A stretch of DNA of 64,000 bases, from contig JANLHM010000005.1 in NCBI GenBank assembly GCA_024654565.1, forward strand, positions 147,331 to 211,330. Reading direction: 5' to 3'. The translations under genes were made by a program, and so were the position numbers. The notes beneath the pieces were generated by a model. That model was not told where the DNA came from. It did no database searches and saw nothing but the letters and a program-made list of their open reading frames with translations. The DNA comes from Nanobdellota archaeon. GTDB lineage: Archaea; Nanobdellota; Nanobdellia; Pacearchaeales; GW2011-AR1. Within the stretch, counting starts at the first letter, position 1. The number at the start of each line of letters is the position of its first letter. Positions 56,789 to 64,000 of the stretch are shown piece after piece.

Positions 56789-58022
56789 TTTCTTTATACC
56801 TTCTATTAATAATTTCAAGGAATTCCTTTGTTTCTTTTCCGAGAACAGTTTTTAATTTTTCTTTAGAAGAGTTCACAATTCCTTTTATTGAGCCAAGTTT
56901 TTCCAAAAGTTTCTTTGATTTTACTGGACCTATTCCTGGAAAGGATTCCATTATAAAAATCAATTCCTCTTCTTTCGTAAGAGATTTTTTCATTGCATTG
57001 ATTTGTTTCTCGTGCTTTTGCTTTTTTCCAAGAAGAGTTAAATATTTTGCAGTGTCTTCTTCATTTTTTGAAAAAATTATTGGCACTTTATATTCAATTG
57101 CAATTGAAAGTAATAGTCCTCTCAAAGCATTTTTGTGCATTTTCATTTCACCCTCTAATTTCCCTTCTACGATTAAAATTTTTTTGTCATATTGATTTAA
57201 TTCCTCAAGCTGAGAAAAAATTCTTTTATCAAAAACAGAGGAAAAAAAGTCCTTTGCGGATTTCCTTTCTATTGCAATCCCTTTTACAATGTAATCCGCC
57301 ACTTTCAATTCTTTAAACTCGACAGAAAATGAGTTTTTTATCAGTTCTGAAGGAACAAGAGAATTTTTCTCCCTAAAATCTACTTCAATTATTTCTTTTG
57401 GTTTTTCTTGAGTCTTTTCTATTTGTTTTTTACTAAAAATGTCATACATTTTATTTATAAAAAAAAAGTTTTTATGTTTAAAATTATTTATGTTTTTTAT
57501 TTTAGAAAGGATAATTTTTACTACTTCCTGCGGCGAAAGATTAGTCGTATCAATTATAATGTTATAATTTAATTTGTCTAGGAATCTGACTCCATAATAT
57601 TTGTAAAATTGGTCATCTGAAGTGTTAACCCTTTTTTTTAACATTTCTTTTACTTCTTTTTCTGTCTTACATTTTTTTTCATCTTCTCTTTGATCAATAA
57701 AAATTCTTCTTGCAGACGATTTTTCGTCAACTTTGAGGAAGACTTTAAACGAGTTGGGTATAAAGTGGTACGCGAGCCAACCCTCTATCACAAAACTTTT
57801 GTCTGTTTTTCCAAGTTGGATTGTCTTTTCATCTGCTCTTTTATGAACCCAGTCTTCTTTTTTCCCAATTTCATTTAATTCATCAATTGTGAGTCTTTTT
57901 TCCTTTGCAATCTCCCCTCTTAAATCTCCTATTGAAATGAAAGGGATTTCTAACTTTTGTGAAATCATTCTTGCGACAGTTGTTTTTCCAGAACCGGGGA
58001 GCCCGGATATAGTTATTTTCAT
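56781..58022 (-). CDS. CMP/adenylate-kinase-like + XPF nuclease fusion
   Basis: 413 residues in one frame. Residues 1-180 are a P-loop nucleotide kinase: GLPGSGKT at 7-14, GDLRGEIAKE and EGWLAYH, resembling archaeal cytidylate kinases. Residues 212-345 are an XPF/Hef-type nuclease with Asp215, ERK at 252-254 and Asp258 in place. A helix-hairpin-helix follows (357-380, FPGIGPVKSKKLLEKLGS). XPF nucleases cut branched DNA. I know of no reason for this pairing in one protein. Stop overlaps thpR; the helicase half of Hef is encoded 85 bases upstream. Confidence 0.85.
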   Translation of the reverse strand: MKITISGLPGSGKTTVARMISQKLEIPFISIGDLRGEIAKEKRLTIDELNEIGKKEDWVHKRADEKTIQLGKTDKSFVIEGWLAYHFIPNSFKVFLKVDEKSSARRIFIDQREDEKKCKTEKEVKEMLKKRVNTSDDQFYKYYGVRFLDKLNYNIIIDTTNLSPQEVVKIILSKIKNINNFKHKNFFFINKMYDIFSKKQIEKTQEKPKEIIEVDFREKNSLVPSELIKNSFSVEFKELKVADYIVKGIAIERKSAKDFFSSVFDKRIFSQLEELNQYDKKILIVEGKLEGEMKMHKNALRGLLLSIAIEYKVPIIFSKNEEDTAKYLTLLGKKQKHEKQINAMKKSLTKEEELIFIMESFPGIGPVKSKKLLEKLGSIKGIVNSSKEKLKTVLGKETKEFLEIINRRYKENE

Positions 58023-58106
58023 CTCTTATTTTTCCTTCTTTTACTTTTCAAAAAATTTCATTTAATAAAGATTTGTGCACAAGAACATCTTTTTTTCAAA
58101 GGCGCT

Positions 58107-59651
58107 TTAAACTAACTTCTTTTGAAATTCTCCTCTCCCCTCTTTCATTTCTTTTTTTATAATCTCAATAGACTTTTGCATCTTTTTTTCTCTTGAATAA
58201 GAGGAGTAATATGAAAATTCATCTTTTGTTTCTTTAGTTATGAGTATGATCAATTTTCCTTTTGAAAGGCGAGCAGTTCTCCCTCTTCTTTGAATGGACC
58301 GTATTGCGGAGGAAACCGGCTCATAAAAAATTACTGCATCGACTTCGGGAATGTCAAGACCTTCTTCTGCAATTGATGTTGCGCAAAGAACATTTACCTT
58401 TCCTTCACTAAATTCTTCAATTATTTTTTTTTGTTCTTTCTGGTTAAGTCCGCTTCCTTCCTTTTTTGCTTGACCGACAAAAATTTTTGATTCAACTCCA
58501 ACAAGTTTTCCAAGGTTTTTTGAGACGAGGCTTGCAGTATCTCTAAATTGAGTAAAAATTAATATTTTTGGGTTAGCTCCTTTTTTTCTTTCATCTCTTA
58601 CAACTTTAATTATCTCTTTTACTTTCGGATGTTCTTCACCTGAATTTATTAAATAAAGAGTTTTTTTGAATGCAAGAAGAAAGTCTTCCCTTTTTGTTAA
58701 ACGAATTACTCCTTTAGACTGTCCTTTCTCTGCTTGCCCAAGAATGTTTTTTAAATATTTGTGAAAACTTTCCAAAGTCTGAGTTTCCAAAAGTTCAAGA
58801 GCATGAGCTATTTTTATTGCTTGTGCAACAAGTGAAATTGCAAAATAACTTGATGGATGGGAGAGATTTCTTGAAATCTGGCCCCCTAATTTTTTTTGGA
58901 GTTCAATAAGACTTATTTTGTTTACTGGCCCAAAAAGAAAACCCTTTAACTTTAGGTCATCAGTATATTCCTCGTATATTCTTTTTAAAATTGCGCTTAT
59001 CTCTTTTATTTCTTTTGTTAGTTCTACTTCTCTTTTTTCGAATTCCAGTTCCTGAAGATATTCTTTTACATCTGGGGAATTCCTGGTTCTTAGTTCAACT
59101 TCTTCTATTGAAAGGTTTTTACATATTTCTTTTATCTTTTTCTGGTCACTTCCAGGAGAGGCGGTTAATCCAATTATCCTTGGGTTTTCTGAATCTTCAA
59201 TAAACCTTTTTGCAACGAAAGTGTAATCATAATTTTTTGTACATCTGTGTGCTTCATCTTCAATTAAAAGGGAAACTTCTTTTAAATCGTAAATTCTTTT
59301 TTTAAGGTCGTTTGCAATACATTGGGGGGTTGAAAAGATAATATCCCCTGTTTCCCATATTTTTTTTCTTTTGTCGGAAGAAACACTTCCAGTAAAAAGT
59401 TCGATTGATCCAAAAAGTTCAGGTAGATTTTTTTTAAAATATTTTAGGTGTTGTTCTGCAAGTGGCCTAGTTGGGGCAAGAAAAAGAATTTTTTTCCCTG
59501 GAAACCTTTTAGACCGCTCTATTGAAACCATCAATGCAATGAGTGTCTTTCCGATTCCAGTTGGAAGGACAACAAGACAATTTTTGTAGATACATGTCTG
59601 AAAAATTTCTTCTTGATATTTTCTGGGAGTTATATTTTTTAAAAATTCCAT
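58107..59651 (-). CDS. Hef-type DNA helicase
   Basis: 514 residues. SF2 helicase motifs: LPTGIGKTLIAL, FLAPTRPLAEQH, EDEAHR, GLTASPGSDQKK, LIFTQFRDTASL, TSIAEEGLDIPEVDAVIF and RRGRTAR. The layout, with an insert between the two RecA-like halves, matches the N-terminal half of Hef (the archaeal FANCM/MPH1 relative), which remodels stalled forks. The C-terminal nuclease of Hef is absent here and is instead encoded by the next gene, joined to a kinase. Confidence 0.92.
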   Translation of the reverse strand: MEFLKNITPRKYQEEIFQTCIYKNCLVVLPTGIGKTLIALMVSIERSKRFPGKKILFLAPTRPLAEQHLKYFKKNLPELFGSIELFTGSVSSDKRKKIWETGDIIFSTPQCIANDLKKRIYDLKEVSLLIEDEAHRCTKNYDYTFVAKRFIEDSENPRIIGLTASPGSDQKKIKEICKNLSIEEVELRTRNSPDVKEYLQELEFEKREVELTKEIKEISAILKRIYEEYTDDLKLKGFLFGPVNKISLIELQKKLGGQISRNLSHPSSYFAISLVAQAIKIAHALELLETQTLESFHKYLKNILGQAEKGQSKGVIRLTKREDFLLAFKKTLYLINSGEEHPKVKEIIKVVRDERKKGANPKILIFTQFRDTASLVSKNLGKLVGVESKIFVGQAKKEGSGLNQKEQKKIIEEFSEGKVNVLCATSIAEEGLDIPEVDAVIFYEPVSSAIRSIQRRGRTARLSKGKLIILITKETKDEFSYYSSYSREKKMQKSIEIIKKEMKEGRGEFQKKLV

Positions 59652-59930
59652 GTTCTTTTAGAACCTTTTTAGGGGTTATAAACTTGATTAGTTTTTATGA
59701 AAAGGGGTTTTTTTAGGGTAAAAACCTTTAAAAAGTCAAACTACTCTTTTTAAGTTTTTTGGAGAAAATGCAAAATTTCTTTCCTCTTTTTAAGGTCTAA
59801 TATCCCATTTCTTAGGCTTTTTAAAATTCTTCCCCTTTGAGTTTTTATTTTTTTTCGCTCCTCTTTACCGAGGGTGAAAAGTTTATAAACCGACGCTGAA
59901 TTTTATTTTTAGACCTGAAGGGGACTTAAA
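59652..59930. promoter_or_regulatory. Divergent promoter gap
   Basis: No gene. GTTTATAAAC (59881-59890) is a clear TATA box about 45 bases before the start of the next plus-strand gene. The T-rich strip at 59690-59850 holds nothing else I can name. Confidence 0.55.
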
Positions 59931-60557
59931 ATGCCATTAACAAACAATAAACTCGTGCCACCAATTTTTTATGGGAAGGGAATGGAAAAGTCAGACCACT
60001 GTGGCAGCAGTGCTGGAAGGGTTGTTTTAAAAGTTTTAAGAGGAATAGAATTTTCTGAAACAAAATTTTCAAAAAAATTAATGAAACTGTATAATCAAAA
60101 TAAAACTTCTTCAAAGAATGACAAGCGATATGATGTCGAAAAAAATGGGGTGGATACTCTTCACTGGATAAATTTTGCAAAGTATTATAATTTGGGTCTC
60201 TTTTCGTCAAATCATTCTGACAGGAAAACTGTTTCAAAAATTCTTGATTTGGGAGGGGTTGTTGTTTTGCATCGCCCTTGGAAAAGGGGAGGAAGCTACA
60301 AGAATGATGATGGCCATTATGTTGTCCCTTATGGACACTTCAAAAAAGAAAAATGTATTCTTGTTTTTGACCCTGGAAGAAGATATTTGAAAGGAAAAAA
60401 AATAAGGGTCCACAATGGAATTCACTTATTAGAATCTTATAAAGAGTTCAATAAAAACTGGAAATTTAAAGATTTTCCAAAAAATAAAGAAATGTTTGTA
60501 TTTTACAAAAAGCCGAAGAAATTTCAGCTTGAATGTAAAGGAAGATATTTAGTTTAA
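59931..60557 (+). CDS. Papain-like (C39-like) cysteine peptidase
   Basis: 208 residues. The probable catalytic set is Cys24 (SDHCGSSAGRVVL), His129 (DDGHYVVPYG) and Asp147 (LVFDPGRRY); the spacing fits C39-like peptidases, which often process leader peptides, though here no transporter domain is fused. AAGGGGACTTAAA precedes the ATG. No neighbour suggests the substrate. The C-terminal 40 residues are Lys-rich. Activity is inference from motif. Confidence 0.68.
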   Translation: MPLTNNKLVPPIFYGKGMEKSDHCGSSAGRVVLKVLRGIEFSETKFSKKLMKLYNQNKTSSKNDKRYDVEKNGVDTLHWINFAKYYNLGLFSSNHSDRKTVSKILDLGGVVVLHRPWKRGGSYKNDDGHYVVPYGHFKKEKCILVFDPGRRYLKGKKIRVHNGIHLLESYKEFNKNWKFKDFPKNKEMFVFYKKPKKFQLECKGRYLV

Positions 60558-60645
60558 TTAAGAGTCTAATTTCGAGTAAGGATAAATTTCTTTAAGAAAT
60601 AATTTAAGATTCTTTATTTAAAAATAAGAATTAATCATAATTGAA

Positions 60646-61887
60646 TTATTTTGTTGTAGAACTTTTTCTATCATCCTTTATGCGGGAAAGTGCAATAAGT
60701 CCAAGTATTATGAACCCCGTAATTGCCAATACTGCTATTCTATATCTGTCACTTCCTATTGAAACTAAATTTGAAACTATCAATCCCCAAACTATCGGTC
60801 CAATCAAAGATGAAGCTCTTTCTGCAAGTCCGTAATAAGCAAAAGCCAAATTATGTTTCCCTTTTGGAGCAATATGAGACATTACAGAGCGAGACACGGC
60901 CCAATTAGAACCAAACCAAAGACCCATAAGGATTGTAGCAAATACAAATAATACAAAATTCGTAATAAATCCAACAAGGGGCAAAATAATTACCCATCCA
61001 CAAAGAATAAACATGAGGGTTCTTTTATGGCCAAAACGATCTGAAATAAATCCAGATAATGTGCCTCCAATAGCAGATGTGATAAGTATCCCGAGTAAGA
61101 GATAAGTTTTTACAGTATCGGACACCCCCCAAACTTGTTCTAAAAAAATTGGGAAATTGTTTGCGGCAGTAAGAATTGCGTCATTAAATAAAAAAAAGGC
61201 AAGAAGAAAAAAGGTTATACTAGAATAAGAAAATAATAATTTAGTTTCGATGAGTATCTCCTTCAATCTCAATTTAATTAATAACTTTTCTTTAGGTCTT
61301 TTAGGTTCTTTGAAAAGGATAAGCATGGGTAGCGAAAGAATAAAGAATGCTAGGACAGAAGGTAAAAGTGTTTCTGCTCTAGGGGATGAACCAAAAAAAT
61401 TCAAACTTCCCGTTGCCAATGGCAAAGCAATTAGCAGTCCTGCAATTTGGCCAAGATAATTAGCAGTTATCCCAAGACCAGATATTCTGCCTCTTTTTTC
61501 TGGTTTGGAGATATCATTTAGTAAAGGAGTATAAAACGTGAATGATAGCAAGTAGGAATAAAGACCTAAAGTGAAAAATACAAGAGCACCAACTGCATGG
61601 TTAGATATTGCAAATAATGCGCAAAGTCCATAGAAAAAAACGGTAAATAGGGTCGTATACCGCAAGCCTGTAATTCTTCTTAGAAATTTATCGAGCAAGA
61701 CCCCTGTAAGAGGAACAGTGAAAAGTAGTAAGAGAGCAGAGATTGTAAAGGTTAGATTAAAATAGATATCAGGAATTCCGCTGTCAATTACTATCCACTG
61801 GGCGAAATAGAGAAAAAATACAATGGAAACAAGAGAATTAGCAAAGTCATATAACATCCAAAGAAAAACATTTCTTTTTGTGTCCAT
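60646..61887 (-). CDS. MFS transporter, UMF1-like
   Basis: 413 residues, 12 predicted helices. FLWMLYDFANSLVSIVFF at the start and GLGITANYLGQIAGLLIALP in the middle match the UMF1/Atg22-like group of major facilitators, which export amino acids in yeast vacuoles. SGFISDRFGHKRTLMFILCG is the conserved loop between helices 8 and 9. Substrate unknown; metabolite or drug export is plausible. Confidence 0.85.
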   Translation of the reverse strand: MDTKRNVFLWMLYDFANSLVSIVFFLYFAQWIVIDSGIPDIYFNLTFTISALLLLFTVPLTGVLLDKFLRRITGLRYTTLFTVFFYGLCALFAISNHAVGALVFFTLGLYSYLLSFTFYTPLLNDISKPEKRGRISGLGITANYLGQIAGLLIALPLATGSLNFFGSSPRAETLLPSVLAFFILSLPMLILFKEPKRPKEKLLIKLRLKEILIETKLLFSYSSITFFLLAFFLFNDAILTAANNFPIFLEQVWGVSDTVKTYLLLGILITSAIGGTLSGFISDRFGHKRTLMFILCGWVIILPLVGFITNFVLFVFATILMGLWFGSNWAVSRSVMSHIAPKGKHNLAFAYYGLAERASSLIGPIVWGLIVSNLVSIGSDRYRIAVLAITGFIILGLIALSRIKDDRKSSTTK

Positions 61888-62000
61888 ATTGACGTTTATA
61901 ATCTCCCGAATAAAAACCTTTCTAAATGGGGTTTTCTATAATGAAATATTTCACTTTCTCCTCAATCTTTAACAGGAGTATTAAAATTATTTCTCTCTCT

Positions 62001-62627
62001 TTAAATAATAACTATTGTTGCAATCATTGCAAGAGAGGACAAAACTGCTAAAAACGCCCAGAAAGGAATATTTCCAAAAAAGACTTTTGCTCCGTCCCAA
62101 TCAAATGCAGGGATAATGTTAAAGAATGCATAAGTGATACTTATTTTTGCAAGGGTTTCCTGTCCTATCATATAAGCAATAACTGCAAAAAGGAGGTTTG
62201 CAATAATTCCTGCTCCTGCAATCCACCCCATTTCCTCTTCGGTTACTTCTGAAAAAGAATATATTCCATGCCTCTTTGCTGCACGATAAACTTTTCCTGA
62301 GGTGTCAAAAGTAAGGCAAGCCATCCAGTTTACAAGTCCAACCGAGATGAACTTTACCACCAATGGGACGAAAATTCCCATCATTACCGGACTTCGAAAG
62401 TGAGTGTGCCTTTTTACCCAGAACTGTTTAAGTTCCCATATTTTTATGTTTATTTCGGTATCTAAGTAATAACTAAAAACTTTTTTTGCTGAGACGTTTA
62501 CGATTATCACTACAAAAACAAAAAGAGAGGTTATGAGAAAGATGTTAATACTTTCAACAAGAGAAACAACTATTCCCAGGACAAGAGAAACTATGAGGAT
62601 TGAAAGAAATTCTTTTGTCGTTAGCAT
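62001..62627 (-). CDS. M50-like membrane protein lacking HExxH
   Basis: 208 residues, about six helices. NIIPAFDWDGAKVFFG matches the second site-2-protease motif (N-x-x-P-x-x-x-x-D-G). The first motif, HExxH, should be about 100 residues earlier, but that region reads WMACLTFDTSGKVYR. So the zinc ligands are missing and this is probably a non-proteolytic relative, as in several archaea. SEVTEEEMGWIAGAGIIANLLF is the conserved helix before the second motif. Confidence 0.7.
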   Translation of the reverse strand: MLTTKEFLSILIVSLVLGIVVSLVESINIFLITSLFVFVVIIVNVSAKKVFSYYLDTEINIKIWELKQFWVKRHTHFRSPVMMGIFVPLVVKFISVGLVNWMACLTFDTSGKVYRAAKRHGIYSFSEVTEEEMGWIAGAGIIANLLFAVIAYMIGQETLAKISITYAFFNIIPAFDWDGAKVFFGNIPFWAFLAVLSSLAMIATIVII

Positions 62628-62728
62628 TGCTTTTTAAGAACTCTTTTTTTTATAAAGGTTATTAAGGTAGAGTTTATGTTTATCTGGAGTATGGAAAACT
62701 ATTTAAATAAAAATATGCACTTTCTTTT

Positions 62729-63004
62729 ATGCGAGTTAAAAAAATTACAGAAGTTTTGGGGAAGAAAGTTTATACGGATTCGGGGGATTTCTTCGGAGCT
62801 ATCGAAGAGGTAAATTTATTTGAAAATAAAATTGATGGGTGGAGAATAAAAGTTGGTTCTGAACTTGCAACAGTTCTTGGTGGTGCAAGGGGAGTTGTTA
62901 TTCCTCACCAATTTGTAAGGGCGGTTAGTGATATATTCATCATAAATAAAGCCGCACTCCCAAGTCAAGAAATTGATATGGAAGAAAGTTCCGACTTAAT
63001 GTAA
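62729..63004 (+). CDS. PRC-barrel domain protein
   Basis: 91 residues: VKKITEVLGKKVYTDSGDFFGAIEEVNLF, ending VVIPHQFVRAVSDIFIIN. A single PRC-barrel as in CdpB-like archaeal proteins. ATTTAAATAA (62701-62710) about 20 bases before the ATG shows a leaderless promoter. It is seven bases before a membrane protein gene and is probably co-transcribed with it. Confidence 0.78.
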   Translation: MRVKKITEVLGKKVYTDSGDFFGAIEEVNLFENKIDGWRIKVGSELATVLGGARGVVIPHQFVRAVSDIFIINKAALPSQEIDMEESSDLM

Positions 63005-63011
63005 AAATAAA

Positions 63012-63521
63012 ATGGCCAACATTTTACAAGCTTCGATATTCACAGACTTTTTGTATCCATTTTTATTAATGTTTTTCATAATGTATGCTCTTCTTCAGAA
63101 GTCAAAGCTTCTTGGGGCAGATCAAACACAACTTAATGCATTTGTTTCATTAATTGTTTCATTAATTTTTGTTTCAGTTGTTTTTCCAGTGATGGTTGTA
63201 AATAACCTTGTTCTTTTTATGACTGTCGGGGTTATTGTTCTTTTTGTAGGTTTTGTCCTTTGGGGATTTATTAACAATGGAAACATTACTTTGAATGGGA
63301 AAGTTTTGAAAGGGATGGGGGTTTTAGTTTTTGTTGCAGTAATTGTTGCAGTTATTTGGGCAACAGGAGCATTTCCTTCTGTTTGGGATGGACTTGAAAA
63401 GATTTATGACTTTGCATTTTTGTCAAATGGTAGTGAAAACTTCTGGACAAACTTTTTGATTGTAGCCCTAGTTGTTGCGGCAGTTGCGGCTGTTCTTAGG
63501 AAAAAAGTCACCGCGGCATAA
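63012..63521 (+). CDS. Four-helix membrane protein, paralogue A
   Basis: 169 residues. FLYPFLLMFFIMYALLQKSKLLG, LNAFVSLIVSLIFVSVVFPV and later helices end in a Lys-rich tail (AAVLRKKVTAA). The first 60 residues resemble the gene starting at 63610 (YVLPFLMIFAIIYAILSKAGFLG), so they are tandem relatives. Function unknown. Confidence 0.65.
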   Translation: MANILQASIFTDFLYPFLLMFFIMYALLQKSKLLGADQTQLNAFVSLIVSLIFVSVVFPVMVVNNLVLFMTVGVIVLFVGFVLWGFINNGNITLNGKVLKGMGVLVFVAVIVAVIWATGAFPSVWDGLEKIYDFAFLSNGSENFWTNFLIVALVVAAVAAVLRKKVTAA

Positions 63522-63609
63522 AAGGAAAATCTTTTTTTCCTAGGTTTAATTTTTTAAAGAGAAAATTTAGAACAGAAATCTATATAAATAATATTTCTTT
63601 CCTTTTGAG

Positions 63610-64000
63610 ATGATAGAGGGGTTGATTTCACTTGCTTCTTATGGAATTGTTGGCGGGGGAGCTATCGGGAATATTTTATATGACTTGGAAAATGCTGGAG
63701 TCTTTAGTTATGTTTTGCCCTTCCTTATGATTTTTGCAATTATTTATGCAATTCTTTCTAAGGCGGGTTTTTTAGGTGAGAACAAGGCAGTTAATTTTAT
63801 CATCTCAATTGCTGTTGCATTGATGGCTTTACAGTTTCAGTTTGTGTCTTACTTCTTTGCTGAAGTTTTCCCAAGGATGGGAGTTGTTCTTTCTCTTCTT
63901 TTAGTTGGAATGATTCTACTTGGGCTCTTTGTTGATTTTAATGGGAGTGCTGGAAAATGGGGAATGGGAATCTTTGCAGGAATTGCTTTAATAGTAATAT
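63610..64000 (+). CDS. Membrane protein, paralogue B (3' end outside)
   Basis: 130 codons are visible; the gene runs off the window. It begins IEGLISLASYGIVGGG and contains YVLPFLMIFAIIYAILSKAGFLG, like paralogue A. TATATAAATA at 63581-63590 is 20-29 bases before the ATG, so the transcript is probably leaderless. Function unknown. Confidence 0.65.
   Translation, partial: MIEGLISLASYGIVGGGAIGNILYDLENAGVFSYVLPFLMIFAIIYAILSKAGFLGENKAVNFIISIAVALMALQFQFVSYFFAEVFPRMGVVLSLLLVGMILLGLFVDFNGSAGKWGMGIFAGIALIVI

Overview
The window reads as a piece of an AT-rich archaeal chromosome, probably a DPANN lineage related to Woesearchaeota/Pacearchaeota. That placement is an inference from gene content, small compact proteins and leaderless-looking starts; no rRNA gene is present. 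Archaeal markers are clear: uS4-uS11-Rpo3, eL18-uL13-uS9, Orc1/Cdc6, both PolD subunits (DP1 and an intein-bearing DP2), archaeal-type TyrRS, XerA, a HerA-family ATPase and Hef/XPF proteins. Many of these genes have a TATA-like box about 25-30 bases before the ATG and no Shine-Dalgarno site.

Layout. 1-1.5 kb: end of a ribosomal protein/RNA polymerase operon. 1.5-2.9 kb: a DoxX membrane protein and an FAD oxidoreductase. 3.2-24 kb: an unusual block of 22 genes, all on the minus strand, each with a recognisable Shine-Dalgarno site (AAAGGTGA or AAGGAG type) and with hairpins between transcription units. 24.2-26.7 kb: a HerA-like ATPase and a coiled-coil protein, then tRNA-Leu(CAA) flanked by partial copies of its own ends. 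27.1-28.6 kb: the eL18-uL13-uS9 operon. 28.6-30.5 kb: an orphan serine-recombinase domain, XerA and a HAD hydrolase in one overlapping operon. 31-38 kb: uvrB, uvrC and uvrA. 38-39.2 kb: 1.26 kb with no gene but with palindromes and repeated motifs. 39.2-42 kb: small helix-turn-helix and PRC-barrel genes. 42.1-50.4 kb: a likely replication origin, orc1/cdc6, polB and polC. 50.4-64 kb: transporter, tyrS, DRG-like GTPase, FmrO-like rRNA methyltransferase, M16 protease, 2'-5' RNA ligase, a CMP-kinase/XPF-nuclease fusion, a Hef-type helicase, a papain-like protease, an MFS transporter, a degenerate M50-like protein, and PRC-barrel and membrane proteins.

The 3.2-24 kb block is the main candidate for an undescribed system. 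It joins a NitT/TauT/urea-type ABC transporter (one ATPase, one enlarged permease) to three periplasmic-type binding proteins, two of them fused to OmpA-like domains. With these come a von Willebrand factor A lipoprotein, a AAA+ ATPase, a TelA protein with a coiled-coil membrane partner, an SPFH/prohibitin protein, a LysM lipoprotein, a large fibronectin/DNRLRE lipoprotein and several small membrane proteins. OmpA and LysM domains normally grip peptidoglycan, so their presence in an archaeal context points to recent transfer, attachment to a bacterial partner, or a chimeric contig. Read coverage across about 3.0 and 24.1 kb would decide the last. The block's apparent control region at 24.0-24.2 kb holds six copies of an 8-bp motif.
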